A stretch of DNA of 64,000 nucleotides from Ignavibacteriales bacterium (GTDB taxonomy: Bacteria > Bacteroidota > Ignavibacteria > Ignavibacteriales > Melioribacteraceae). This document shows positions 1 to 8,673 of this stretch, piece by piece (positions within the stretch are counted from its first letter, which is position 1; the number at the start of each line of letters is the position of its first letter). The stretch lies in the NCBI GenBank assembly GCA_020061355.1, contig JAGUYK010000019.1:1-64000 (forward strand), given 5' to 3'. Below the pieces are notes generated by a model, which was not told the origin of the DNA, ran no database searches, and was given only the letters and a program-made list of their open reading frames with translations. A program made the position numbers and the translations under genes.

Positions 1-1164
1 ATTGCTGATAAAAAAATAAAATCGAAATTCATTGATATTTTGTTCTGTGAAGGATGTATCAACGGACCGGCAATAGATTCAGATCTTAATTTTTATTCAA
101 GGCGCGAGAAAGTAATTAATTTCATAAATGAAAATATTAACTCCTTCGATAAACATGAATGGAAGGGCACACTATATAATAGCAGGGATTTGAATCTGTC
201 GCGTAATTTTCATGATAAAAATCAAAGACGACCAATGCCTTCTGAAGAGGAAATTAAAGAGATCCTTTCCAGAACAAACAAGTTTACAAAATCTGATGAA
301 TTGAATTGCGGATCATGCGGTTACCCTACTTGTCGTGAATATGCAGTAGCAATAGCCAAAAATCTAGCGGAAGATGATATGTGCCTGCCATTCTTGATCG
401 ACAAACTTGAAGCCGCTTATAAAGAATTAAAGGAGACGCAGGAACAGCTTCACAGTGCTGAAAAACTTGCATCCATTGGACAGCTTGCAGCCGGGGTTGC
501 ACATGAGATTAATAACCCGCTTGGTTCAATCATGCTTTATGCCTCAATGCTAAAAAGAAAAATTGAAAAATGTAATGAGGATCCTCAAAGCAAAGAGGAT
601 TTAATGCTTATAATCGATGAAGCAAAAAGGTGTAAAAACATTGTTGCAAATCTTCTCAATTTTGCGCGACAAGGTAAATTAAGAATTGCCCAGGTTAATA
701 TTCTTGAATTAATTTCCGGTATAACCAAAATGTTGAAAGTAAATCCGGCTTTCAGAGAAATTATTTTTCAATTTGATAACCGAATCGATTCTTATGAAAT
801 ATATGGTGACAGCGATCAGCTGAAACAAGTATTCTTGAATATTATTACAAACGCCTGTGAAGCAATGGAATCAAGTGAAACAAAAATTCTAAACGTTATT
901 ATCAGTAAAGTAAATGATAGTATTGTGATAGAAGTCAATGATACAGGCAGCGGTATTCCACAGGAAAATATCGGTAAGATATTTACACCATTCTTTACAA
1001 CAAAAAAAATGGGTAAAGGAACTGGACTTGGTTTGGCTATTACTTACGGTATTGTGAAAATGCACAAGGGTGATATTAAAGTAAACAGTTTGCTTGGGAA
1101 AGGGACAAGTTTTACAATTTCTCTTCCAATAAAATCTAATATTATAAATCCAATTTTGAATTAA
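1..1164 (+). CDS. Fe-S sensor histidine kinase with hydrogenase-like N-terminus (5' partial)
   Basis: The frame is open from base 1, so the gene begins outside the window; 387 residues are visible. They start with an FCEGCINGP stretch that resembles the last H-cluster loop (ACPGGC-type) of [FeFe]-hydrogenase-like sensory proteins. Next is a four-Cys Fe-S domain (Cys at about 103, 106, 111 and 128, CGSCGYPTC type), a short coiled coil, a HisKA domain with the phospho-acceptor His near residue 168 (AHEINNP), and an HATPase domain with N box (NIITNACEAME), DTGSGIP and GTGLGLAI. The protein is probably a cytoplasmic kinase that reads redox state or H2 through Fe-S centres. It lies immediately upstream of receivers and of the hydABC-type genes, which supports a role in hydrogenase control. 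Domain identity is clear; the signal sensed is inferred. Confidence 0.85.
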   Translation: MADKKIKSKFIDILFCEGCINGPAIDSDLNFYSRREKVINFINENINSFDKHEWKGTLYNSRDLNLSRNFHDKNQRRPMPSEEEIKEILSRTNKFTKSDELNCGSCGYPTCREYAVAIAKNLAEDDMCLPFLIDKLEAAYKELKETQEQLHSAEKLASIGQLAAGVAHEINNPLGSIMLYASMLKRKIEKCNEDPQSKEDLMLIIDEAKRCKNIVANLLNFARQGKLRIAQVNILELISGITKMLKVNPAFREIIFQFDNRIDSYEIYGDSDQLKQVFLNIITNACEAMESSETKILNVIISKVNDSIVIEVNDTGSGIPQENIGKIFTPFFTTKKMGKGTGLGLAITYGIVKMHKGDIKVNSLLGKGTSFTISLPIKSNIINPILN

Positions 1165-1177
1165 TGGTTATAAGATA

Positions 1178-1576
1178 ATGGAAAATGTGAAAAAAATATT
1201 ACTGGTTGATGATGACATTGACCTGCTTGAACAAAATAAAACTCTGCTTGAATCGAAGGGATTTGAGATTATTACAGCCGAATCTGCCGAAGTGGGTTTT
1301 AAAGTATTTGAAAAAGAAAAACCGGATGCAGCAATAATTGATTTGATAATGGAGCAGATGGATTCCGGCTTTATACTCTGCTATAAAATTAAAAAGACAG
1401 AACATGGGAAGAAGATCCCAGTTTTTATGCTGACTTCTGCCACCTATGAAACAGGATTCAAGTTTGGCGCTTCAAGCAAAGAAGAAAAAGAATGGATTAA
1501 GTGTGATGGTATCCTTAATAAACCGGTAGTAGTTGAAGAATTGATTTCCAAATTGGAAAATTTCAATTACCATTAA
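1178..1576 (+). CDS. Stand-alone response regulator receiver
   Basis: This 132-residue protein is a single CheY-like receiver with no output domain. The acidic pocket (DDD, residues 11-13), the phospho-acceptor Asp near residue 55 (AIIDLIM), the conserved Thr/Ser (MLTSA) and the Lys (NKP) are all present, so it should be phosphorylatable. It starts 13 bases after the Fe-S kinase stop and is followed by a second kinase, so it probably shuttles phosphate within this cascade. Compared with a standard receiver it carries a short insertion after the beta-4 strand (ETGFKFGASSKEEKEW), a feature it shares in outline with the receiver at 3105-3485. Confidence 0.85.
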   Translation: MENVKKILLVDDDIDLLEQNKTLLESKGFEIITAESAEVGFKVFEKEKPDAAIIDLIMEQMDSGFILCYKIKKTEHGKKIPVFMLTSATYETGFKFGASSKEEKEWIKCDGILNKPVVVEELISKLENFNYH

Positions 1577-1606
1577 AATTTTTGTAAAAAAATAATTGTT
1601 AGGATT

Positions 1607-3088
1607 ATGAACCCTCAAAAAGGAAATATTTTAATAGTTGACGACGAGAAAGGCTTAAGACTCGGTACTCAAAGATTATTGGAAGAAGAGGGTTATGTAG
1701 TATCCGCAGCTGAAAACGGAACGGAGGGTTTACGTTATGGGACCCAAAATGAATATGATGTTGCAGTTATTGATTTAAAAATGCCGGATATAGATGGATT
1801 GGATGTTTTGAAAGAGATTAAGAGGGTGCACCCTAATACTGTCTGTTTTATTGCAACTGCTTTTGCCAGTTATGATACAGCAGTTCAATCTACAAGACTT
1901 GGTGCATTTGGTTATATACAAAAACCTTTTTCAACTGAAGAGTTTATCTATCAGATTGAGCAGGGGATAAAGCAGCGTAATTTAATTTTAGCCGCCGAAC
2001 GTTTGGCAATAGAACGTGAACAGAATTTATTGGAACTGGCTTCAGAGAAATCAAGATTAAATGCAATAATTAAATCCATAAGCGAAGGTGTGCTAGTAAT
2101 TAATATTAATGGTGAAGTAGGATACTACAATTATGCAGCACTGAAGCTATTGAACATTACAAACATCAATATCGGTGAAAATATTCTGGGTAATCTTCCT
2201 TCTCAAATAGTCGAATTAGTTGAAAAGATTTATTCATCGGATAAGATATTATTAAAAAGTTTTACAACAGAGTTTGTAAGTAATAAAGGAGATGAATTAT
2301 ATATCGAAGCTGCTTGTACTCCAATTCCTCAACCCGATGGAAGTTTAGCCGGTGTTGTAATAATATTAAGTAATATTACTGAGTATAGACGAATCGAAAT
2401 TATAAAAAATCAATTTGTATCTATGGTTGCACATGAATTAAAAACTCCGCTTGCAGCAGTTCAGGGTTCCTTAAACATTATCCTTGATAAATCGATTACA
2501 CTTACTGAGGAAAAAGAAGAAGACTATATAAAACGTTCGACGTATAGATTAAAAAGTCTAACTGACCTTGTGAATGACCTATTGGATATTTCCAGGATGG
2601 AATTAAAAACAAAACAGAGAGAAATTGTTAATGTTCACATCGAAAATGTTATCGCTTCAACATTACAAATGCTTGAATTGGAAATAAGTAAAAAACATTT
2701 AACCATTAATAAAAAAATTCAGAAAGATCTTCCGGTAATAAAAGCAGATATAAATGAAATTACAAGAATTGTAACTAATCTATTAAGTAATGCTATTAAG
2801 TACAATAGAGAAAAAGGTGAGATAATAATTGAAGTAACCTGTACCTCTAATTTTCTATCGCTCAAAATTCAGGATACAGGTGTAGGTATGAAACCGGATG
2901 AAAAAGTTAAATTATTTACAGAATTTTACAGAGCAAAAAACGAAAAAACACGCGGAATAAACGGTACTGGCTTGGGTCTTAGCATAGTTAAACGTATTGT
3001 TGATTCATATTACGGAAGGATTGATGTTGAATCTGAATTTGGAGTAGGATCGACTTTCTTAATTAATTTACCAATAAATCACAATTAA
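1607..3088 (+). CDS. Receiver-PAS-histidine kinase hybrid
   Basis: This 493-residue protein has an N-terminal receiver (acceptor Asp near 56, VIDLKMPD; conserved Lys in QKPF), a short helical linker, a PAS domain (about 145-260), a HisKA domain with His276 (AHELKTP) and an HATPase domain with N box (NLLSNAIKYN), DTGVGM and GTGLGLSI. No membrane segment is visible, so it should be cytoplasmic. Having the receiver upstream of the kinase suggests that another kinase, plausibly the preceding Fe-S kinase, controls its activity. It sits in the same directional run as the hydrogenase genes with small gaps, consistent with cotranscription. Confidence 0.88.
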   Translation: MNPQKGNILIVDDEKGLRLGTQRLLEEEGYVVSAAENGTEGLRYGTQNEYDVAVIDLKMPDIDGLDVLKEIKRVHPNTVCFIATAFASYDTAVQSTRLGAFGYIQKPFSTEEFIYQIEQGIKQRNLILAAERLAIEREQNLLELASEKSRLNAIIKSISEGVLVININGEVGYYNYAALKLLNITNINIGENILGNLPSQIVELVEKIYSSDKILLKSFTTEFVSNKGDELYIEAACTPIPQPDGSLAGVVIILSNITEYRRIEIIKNQFVSMVAHELKTPLAAVQGSLNIILDKSITLTEEKEEDYIKRSTYRLKSLTDLVNDLLDISRMELKTKQREIVNVHIENVIASTLQMLELEISKKHLTINKKIQKDLPVIKADINEITRIVTNLLSNAIKYNREKGEIIIEVTCTSNFLSLKIQDTGVGMKPDEKVKLFTEFYRAKNEKTRGINGTGLGLSIVKRIVDSYYGRIDVESEFGVGSTFLINLPINHN

Positions 3089-3104
3089 ATAATAGGAGAA
3101 TCAA

Positions 3105-3485
3105 ATGGCACTTATCGCAATTATTGATGACGATCCGGATATTCTTGATGCGAGCAGCCTTGTATTAAAATCGAAAGGTTACGATGTGATGACAGCTAAC
3201 AATCCAAATGATGGGTATAAAATCGTTAAGGAGAAGAAGCCAGATTTAATCATTCTTGATGTAATGATGGATGAACCGGATGATGGATTTTATCTTGCTC
3301 AAAAATTCAGAAAGGAAGGGATTAAAATTCCTATTTTGATGTATACCTCCGTTTCAAAAGCAATCGGTTTGGATTTTGGGAAAAGCGAAATGGTCCCTGT
3401 AGATGATTTTGTAGAAAAACCGATTTCACCTGAAGAATTAATTCAAAAAGTTGAAAAGTTGATGAATATTAAGGAGGCGAAATAA
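3105..3485 (+). CDS. Stand-alone response regulator receiver
   Basis: This is a 126-residue CheY-like receiver. The acidic triad (IIDDDPD), acceptor Asp52 (IILDVMM), the Thr/Ser position (MYTSV) and the Lys (EKP) are intact; there is no output domain. An AGGAG-type ribosome binding site lies just before the ATG. Its stop is one base from the NuoE-like start, with the next gene's ribosome binding site inside its 3' end, so it is translationally close to the hydrogenase genes. It is probably the terminal receiver of the upstream kinase cascade. Its target is unknown, since no DNA-binding protein is encoded in this cluster within the window. Confidence 0.85.
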   Translation: MALIAIIDDDPDILDASSLVLKSKGYDVMTANNPNDGYKIVKEKKPDLIILDVMMDEPDDGFYLAQKFRKEGIKIPILMYTSVSKAIGLDFGKSEMVPVDDFVEKPISPEELIQKVEKLMNIKEAK

Positions 3486-3486
3486 T

Positions 3487-3960
3487 ATGCTGGTAATGGA
3501 AAAAAATGCAATGACTGAAGAGATCGAAGAATTGGTTCTGAAATACGGAAATCAACGTTCAGCACTTATCCCGATTCTTCAGGATATTCAAAGAAAGTAT
3601 AAACATATTCCTGATTTTGCACAGCAGGAAATTGCCCGACTTTTGGATATTCACCCTGTAGAAGTGTTCAGTGTTATTTCTTTTTATTCTTTCCTTAACA
3701 CTGAACCGAAAGGAAAGTATATAGTTCGTTTATGCCAGACTATTTCCTGCGATATGCAGGGAAAAGCTGCAGTTGCAAAAGCAATAGAAAGGGAACTTGG
3801 GATTAAATTCGGTGAAACAACCAGGGATAGTAAGGTAACACTTGAATATGCCAATTGTGTCGGTATGTGCGATCAGGGACCGGCTTTGATAATTAACGAA
3901 CGGGTTTATTCTAAACTTACACCCGAAAAAGCTGTTCAAATCCTGAATGAGTTGAAGTGA
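3487..3960 (+). CDS. hydC: NuoE-like 2Fe-2S subunit of NADH-linked [FeFe]-hydrogenase (HydC-type)
   Basis: This 157-residue protein is a 24-kDa (NuoE) thioredoxin-fold subunit carrying one [2Fe-2S] cluster. The ligands are visible as Cys83 and Cys88 (LCQTISC), and Cys124 and Cys128 (CVGMC). In trimeric hydrogenases this subunit passes electrons between the flavin subunit and the rest of the complex. A GGAGG ribosome binding site precedes the ATG. The next gene overlaps or abuts its stop, and HydB- and HydA-type genes follow, so the assignment to a hydrogenase rather than complex I rests on context. Length and motifs are normal for the family. Confidence 0.9.
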   Translation: MLVMEKNAMTEEIEELVLKYGNQRSALIPILQDIQRKYKHIPDFAQQEIARLLDIHPVEVFSVISFYSFLNTEPKGKYIVRLCQTISCDMQGKAAVAKAIERELGIKFGETTRDSKVTLEYANCVGMCDQGPALIINERVYSKLTPEKAVQILNELK

Positions 3961-3968
3961 GGTCGATA

Positions 3969-5168
3969 ATGGAAAAGAAAAATAGAAAAGGTGCAGTTTT
4001 ATTTTCATCATATAAGCCCGGTGAAGGAGTAAAGAAGGCTTTAAGTCTTTCCCGAGAAGATATACTATTCGAAATACGCGAATCAAAATTAAAAGGGCGT
4101 GGTGGCGCCGGATTTCCGACAGCAACAAAATGGACTATTGTAGCAGCTGCAATTGCAGATCAGAAGTATATAATTTGTAATGCCGACGAGGGTGAGCCCG
4201 GAACATTTAAAGATAGAGTGCTTCTGCTGGAATACCCCGAACTTGTATTTGAAGGAATGGTTATAGCCGGTTATACGATAGGGGCAACAAAAGGAATCGT
4301 TTACCTACGAGGCGAATATGAATATATGCTAAAATCACTTGAAGATTTTCTGGAAAGTATGAAGAAAGATAATTTGTTAGGTAAAAATATTCTGGGAAAA
4401 GAGAATTTTAATTTCGATATAACGATTAGTCTTGGCTCCGGTGCCTATGTGTGCGGTGAGGAAACAGCATTAATAGAATCACTGGAAGGTAACCGCGGCG
4501 AAGCTCGTAATCGTCCTCCTTATCCCGTGAATACAGGTTATATGGGAATGCCAACTGTTGTTAATAATGTAGAAACACTTGCGTCAATTCCACATATCAT
4601 TTCAAAGGGTGGAGAATGGTATCGAAAACACGGCACGGATAAATCTTCCGGATCGAAACTGTTCTCCGTATCGGGTGACTGCGAAAAACCCGGTGTATAT
4701 GAGCTACCTTGGGGGACAACAATTTCCGAATTATTACATATAGTGAAAGCCAAAAATACAAAAGCAGTTCAGGTTGGCGGTGCTTCCGGTCTATGCATAC
4801 CAAAATCCCAGTTTGAAAGGGCATTAGCTTATGAAGATATTGCTACTGGTGGTTCTATAATAATTTTTAACGAAAGTAGAAATATGTTACATGTGTTAAA
4901 GAACTTTATGGAATTTTTTGTAGAAGAATCTTGCGGACAATGTACCCCATGTCGAATAGGAAATGTTAAGCTATTGGAAGGTGTAGAGATGATTGAAAAA
5001 GGTGAATATAAATTCAGTTACATTAATCAATTGAAAGGGCTTGGTAAAACAATGCAAATTGCTTCTAAGTGCGGTTTGGGTCAGTCAAGTTCCAATTCAT
5101 TTATATCAATTTTAGAAAATTTCAAAGACGAAATCTTTAATGGAAACGGAGGTGCAAATGGAAAGTAA
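3969..5168 (+). CDS. hydB: NuoF-like NADH/FMN subunit of [FeFe]-hydrogenase (HydB-type, short form)
   Basis: This 399-residue protein is a 51-kDa type flavoprotein expected to bind NAD(H) and FMN. The FMN/NADH motifs GRGGAGFP (about 43-50) and NADEGEPGTF (71-80) are present, and the C-terminal [4Fe-4S] ligands are Cys322, 325, 328 and 368 (SCGQCTPC). I chose the ATG at 3969 over the GTG at 3957 because an AGTGAGG ribosome binding site sits 6 bases upstream. Many bifurcating HydB proteins carry an extra N-terminal 2Fe-2S domain and a C-terminal ferredoxin domain. This one has neither and ends shortly after Cys368. It overlaps hydA by 11 bases. Confidence 0.9.
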   Translation: MEKKNRKGAVLFSSYKPGEGVKKALSLSREDILFEIRESKLKGRGGAGFPTATKWTIVAAAIADQKYIICNADEGEPGTFKDRVLLLEYPELVFEGMVIAGYTIGATKGIVYLRGEYEYMLKSLEDFLESMKKDNLLGKNILGKENFNFDITISLGSGAYVCGEETALIESLEGNRGEARNRPPYPVNTGYMGMPTVVNNVETLASIPHIISKGGEWYRKHGTDKSSGSKLFSVSGDCEKPGVYELPWGTTISELLHIVKAKNTKAVQVGGASGLCIPKSQFERALAYEDIATGGSIIIFNESRNMLHVLKNFMEFFVEESCGQCTPCRIGNVKLLEGVEMIEKGEYKFSYINQLKGLGKTMQIASKCGLGQSSSNSFISILENFKDEIFNGNGGANGK

Positions 5169-7074
5169 AGGTGATTTTAGAGCACCGGTTAGTCAAACTC
5201 CTCACACTATTGAAAAACCGAAAGACACGACTACAATTGGAGGGATGATAACAGTTGAAGTAAACGAAAAGAAGATCTCTGTTCCATTAGGTACTACAAT
5301 ACTAGAGGCTTGCAAACAGGCTGGTATTACAGTTCCAACTCTATGCCATCATCAGGATTTATGTGTTGCCGGAGTATGCCGTGTCTGCGTTGTTGAAGTA
5401 GAAGGGATGAGAACTTTGCAAGCGTCATGTGCCTTCCCGATAACTTCTCCAATCAAAATCAAAACATCAAGCCCTATTGTCCGTAAAGCAAGAAAACATG
5501 TTATTGATTTGATGCTAAGCGAACATTACGGAGAATGTTATTCCTGTGTTAGAAATGGGAATTGCGAACTGCAAGACTTAGCAAAAGAATATGGCGTTGA
5601 TACATATACTTTTGGTCATGTTTCCAAACCAAAGTATGAAGTTGATAATTCTTCATACTCAGTAATTCGTGATATGAGTAAATGTGTTTTATGCAAACGT
5701 TGTGTTAGAACCTGTATTGATCTTCAGGAAGTTGGTGTTTTGGAAGCTATTGACAGAGGCGACAAAACACATATAGGTACATTTTTAGAAAAACCCCTGG
5801 CAGATGTTATTTGTATTAATTGCGGACAGTGTATTAACCGTTGTCCAACCGCAGCACTTCGTGCCAATGACCCCTCGGATGTAATATGGGATGCAATAGA
5901 TGATCCGAATAAACATGTTGTGATTCAGACGGCTCCTTCTCCACGGGCTGCAATTGGAGAAGAATTTGGTCTGGGTGCGGGACATTCAATGACTCGTGAA
6001 TTGAACACTGCTCTCAGGAGAATCGGTTTCGATAAGGTATTCGATACAAATTTTACCGCTGACTTAACAATTATAGAAGAAGGGACCGAATTAATCCTTC
6101 GATTATATAAGGCACTTGTAAAGAAAGAAGCAGTTGCACTACCACAATTTACTTCATGTTCGCCCGGTTGGGTAAAATTCATTGAACATTATTACCCTGA
6201 ATATCTGGATAATTTGAGTTCTGCAAAATCTCCGCAGCAAATGTTTGGTGCTTTAATAAAAACTTTCTATGCCCAAAAAATGGGAATTGATCCGGCAAAT
6301 ATTGTTTCAGTAGCAGTAATGCCGTGCTCAGCGAAGAAGTTTGAATGTAATCGTCCGGAGATGAATGACAGCGGTTACAAAGATGTAGATTATGGTCTGA
6401 CAACAAGAGAACTTGCACGGATGATCAAAGAAGCAGGAATTAATTTACCTGAAATGCCAAAGAGTAATTTTGATAATCCTTTCGGAGAAGCTTCCGGAGC
6501 AGGATTGATTTTCGGTGCTACCGGTGGTGTTATGGAAGCGGCAATAAGATCTGTCGTTGAATTTGTCCTTGGTAGAAAAGTTGAAGACATTTTTGAAAAA
6601 GCAAATGTAATTCCTCTTCGAGGTTTTGATGGAATAAAATATATGGAAATCCCGATAGGGGATGTTGTTGGTCCGGTACCTGAATTATTAAAAAGTCTTG
6701 TGCCTAATTGGGATTGGCTTAAAGGAGCAACATTAAAGGTTGCTGTTGCGCATGGTACAGCCAATGCAAAGAAAATTATGGATGATATAATAGCTGGCGG
6801 AAAATTTTCCGAATGCCATTTCATAGAGTTCATGGCATGTCCCGGTGGATGTTTAGGTGGTGGTGGACAGCCAATTCCTACAACTCCGGAAATTAGAAGA
6901 TTAAGAGCTCAAGCTATTTATGCTGAAGATGAATCACTTGAATTAAGGAAATCTCATGAAAATCCATATGTTGCAAAAATATATAAGGAATTTCTGACAG
7001 AAGGACCTTGTTCTCATCTTTCGCATAAACTTCTTCATACCCATTATGTTAAACGCGGAAGATATATAGCTTGA
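5158..7074 (+). CDS. hydA: [FeFe]-hydrogenase catalytic subunit (HydA, group A trimeric type)
   Basis: This 638-residue protein catalyses reversible H2 oxidation / proton reduction. In order it has a NuoG-like [2Fe-2S] domain (Cys63, 74, 77, 91), a His-ligated [4Fe-4S] site (His123, Cys127, 130, 136), two ferredoxin clusters (Cys176-186 and Cys219-229) and the H-domain. The H-cluster loops are TSCSPGW (Cys334), MPCSAKKFE (Cys390) and FMACPGGCLGGG (Cys561, 565). Start 5158 is preferred over 5140 because GGAGG ends 5 bases before it. It is soluble, with no Tat signal. It probably forms a HydABC complex with the two upstream genes. Residue 335 is Ser where many hydrogenases have the proton-relay Cys. 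No maturases are in the window. Confidence 0.95.
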   Translation: MESKGDFRAPVSQTPHTIEKPKDTTTIGGMITVEVNEKKISVPLGTTILEACKQAGITVPTLCHHQDLCVAGVCRVCVVEVEGMRTLQASCAFPITSPIKIKTSSPIVRKARKHVIDLMLSEHYGECYSCVRNGNCELQDLAKEYGVDTYTFGHVSKPKYEVDNSSYSVIRDMSKCVLCKRCVRTCIDLQEVGVLEAIDRGDKTHIGTFLEKPLADVICINCGQCINRCPTAALRANDPSDVIWDAIDDPNKHVVIQTAPSPRAAIGEEFGLGAGHSMTRELNTALRRIGFDKVFDTNFTADLTIIEEGTELILRLYKALVKKEAVALPQFTSCSPGWVKFIEHYYPEYLDNLSSAKSPQQMFGALIKTFYAQKMGIDPANIVSVAVMPCSAKKFECNRPEMNDSGYKDVDYGLTTRELARMIKEAGINLPEMPKSNFDNPFGEASGAGLIFGATGGVMEAAIRSVVEFVLGRKVEDIFEKANVIPLRGFDGIKYMEIPIGDVVGPVPELLKSLVPNWDWLKGATLKVAVAHGTANAKKIMDDIIAGGKFSECHFIEFMACPGGCLGGGGQPIPTTPEIRRLRAQAIYAEDESLELRKSHENPYVAKIYKEFLTEGPCSHLSHKLLHTHYVKRGRYIA

Positions 7075-7090
7075 TTTTTATAACATTTTT

Positions 7091-7130
7091 AAGCGGAGAA
7101 TCCTGTTTAAGGTTCTCCGCTTAAATCATT
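7091..7130 (+). terminator. Intrinsic terminator after the hydrogenase operon
   Basis: A perfect 10-bp inverted repeat (AAGCGGAGAA at 7091-7100, TTCTCCGCTT at 7113-7122) with a 12-base loop lies 16 bases after the hydA stop. A short T-rich stretch follows. It should end the hydrogenase transcript. Confidence 0.8.
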
Positions 7131-7227
7131 TTATACTTTGATCGGCTGTTTTACTTTACAATTTTATATTCATATTTTGATTTTAAGAAGTGAGCTAGAA
7201 AGTATATCCTTTAAAAAAAGATAAAAG

Positions 7228-8673
7228 ATGCTTACTCTGGTACCTGAATGGGCTTATCAATACGGCGAATTTTGGAGAGCAATAAGAATCAGGAATTTAT
7301 GGTTAATTCGTCTCCGTTACTTTGCTGTTGTAATGTTATTTGCTTTTGTTGTTTCAGGTGATCTGTTATTCAATTTTCAACTCACCTTCTCTCAAATTAC
7401 CTCTTTAATAATAATATCTTTTGTAATACTTCTATATAACATTCTTCTTCATACTACAAGAAAGTATGTTGGGTGTGAGCCCGGTAAATTCAATAGCCTT
7501 CATCTATCCTTGATTCAAATGGGTCTAGATTTAATCTCCTTGATGTTTGTAGTCTATTATACTGGATTAATTGAATCACCACTTCATCTTTTTTTTATTT
7601 TTCATATGATAATCGGAAGTTTGATATTACCCGGGTCAATAGTTTATTTCATAGCTGGAATAGTAAGTATAACTTTCGGTCTGTTAGCGATGCTTCAAAG
7701 ATACGATATTGTTGAGAGGCACTTTATCAATGGATTATATACAAATGTCAGACCTCAAACTTTAACCTACGACATTCTTTTCATAATCGTATTTACTTTT
7801 ATGCTTTTTGTTAGTGTTTATATTGCAGAAAAAATTACCAGGCAGCTATATAAAAGAGAACAACAGTTAAGATCTACACTAGAAAAATTAAATGAAGCTG
7901 AAATTGCCAAACAAAAATATATTATGGGTGTTGTTCATGAAGTAAAAACACCAGTTGCTGCAACGCATTCCATACTTGATTTAGTACTTCAAAAATTTGT
8001 TGGACCAATTGATAGCGAAGTTGAACGAAAACTTCACAGAGCAAAATTAAGAACGGAAGAAACTATAAGTCTACTTAACGACATTTTAAGAATATCCAAG
8101 CTTAAATTACTTGATGTCCGTTCAACGGAAGAAATTGATATAAAACAATTTCTCGAATCACTTATTGATAAACAGATGGAATATGCAAAAACTAAATCCA
8201 TAACATTAGAACTGGTTGATAAGCGAAATCAAAATAGAAAGATTCGCTCCGATGCCGTTCTTTTAGAATTAGCTGTCTCTAATCTATTAACCAACGCAAT
8301 TAAATATGTAAAGCAAAATGGAATTATTGAAATAGTTATTGATGATAACAATGAGATGCTCTCATTAGAATTTTGCGATAATGGAATTGGAATTCCTAAA
8401 GAATCCTTACCTAAAATATTTAATCAATTTTATCGGGCGTCCAACATTGATAAAGCAAAATATGAAGGGACTGGTATGGGCCTCGCGATTGTAAAGGAGA
8501 TTGTTGAAATGTTTGGTGGTGAAATTAGCGTTATCAGCCCATCCCGATTAGGTACTGAAAATAATCCGGGAACCGCTTTTAAAATATCATTGCAGTATCG
8601 CTTCAAATCAAATAAATATGACATATTCGAAGTTAATAATGAGGAGTACTTATCCAACAAAAATAGTTTTTAG
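7228..8673 (+). CDS. Membrane sensor histidine kinase
   Basis: This 481-residue protein has about six hydrophobic helices in residues 25-200, a short coiled linker, a HisKA domain with His237 (VHEVKTP) and an HATPase domain (NLLTNAIKYV, DNGIGIP, GTGMGLAIV). The membrane part resembles the generic multi-pass sensor regions of orphan kinases; no periplasmic ligand domain is evident. It has its own transcription unit, separated from hydA by a terminator, and no receiver gene is adjacent on its strand. Its 3' end overlaps the convergent ispE gene by 41 bases, so transcripts from the two strands share antisense sequence. Confidence 0.85.
   Translation: MLTLVPEWAYQYGEFWRAIRIRNLWLIRLRYFAVVMLFAFVVSGDLLFNFQLTFSQITSLIIISFVILLYNILLHTTRKYVGCEPGKFNSLHLSLIQMGLDLISLMFVVYYTGLIESPLHLFFIFHMIIGSLILPGSIVYFIAGIVSITFGLLAMLQRYDIVERHFINGLYTNVRPQTLTYDILFIIVFTFMLFVSVYIAEKITRQLYKREQQLRSTLEKLNEAEIAKQKYIMGVVHEVKTPVAATHSILDLVLQKFVGPIDSEVERKLHRAKLRTEETISLLNDILRISKLKLLDVRSTEEIDIKQFLESLIDKQMEYAKTKSITLELVDKRNQNRKIRSDAVLLELAVSNLLTNAIKYVKQNGIIEIVIDDNNEMLSLEFCDNGIGIPKESLPKIFNQFYRASNIDKAKYEGTGMGLAIVKEIVEMFGGEISVISPSRLGTENNPGTAFKISLQYRFKSNKYDIFEVNNEEYLSNKNSF

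Noticed and set aside
6390..6833. 147-codon frame antisense to hydA
   Set aside because: It lies wholly inside a strongly conserved gene on the other strand; it is a codon-bias shadow.
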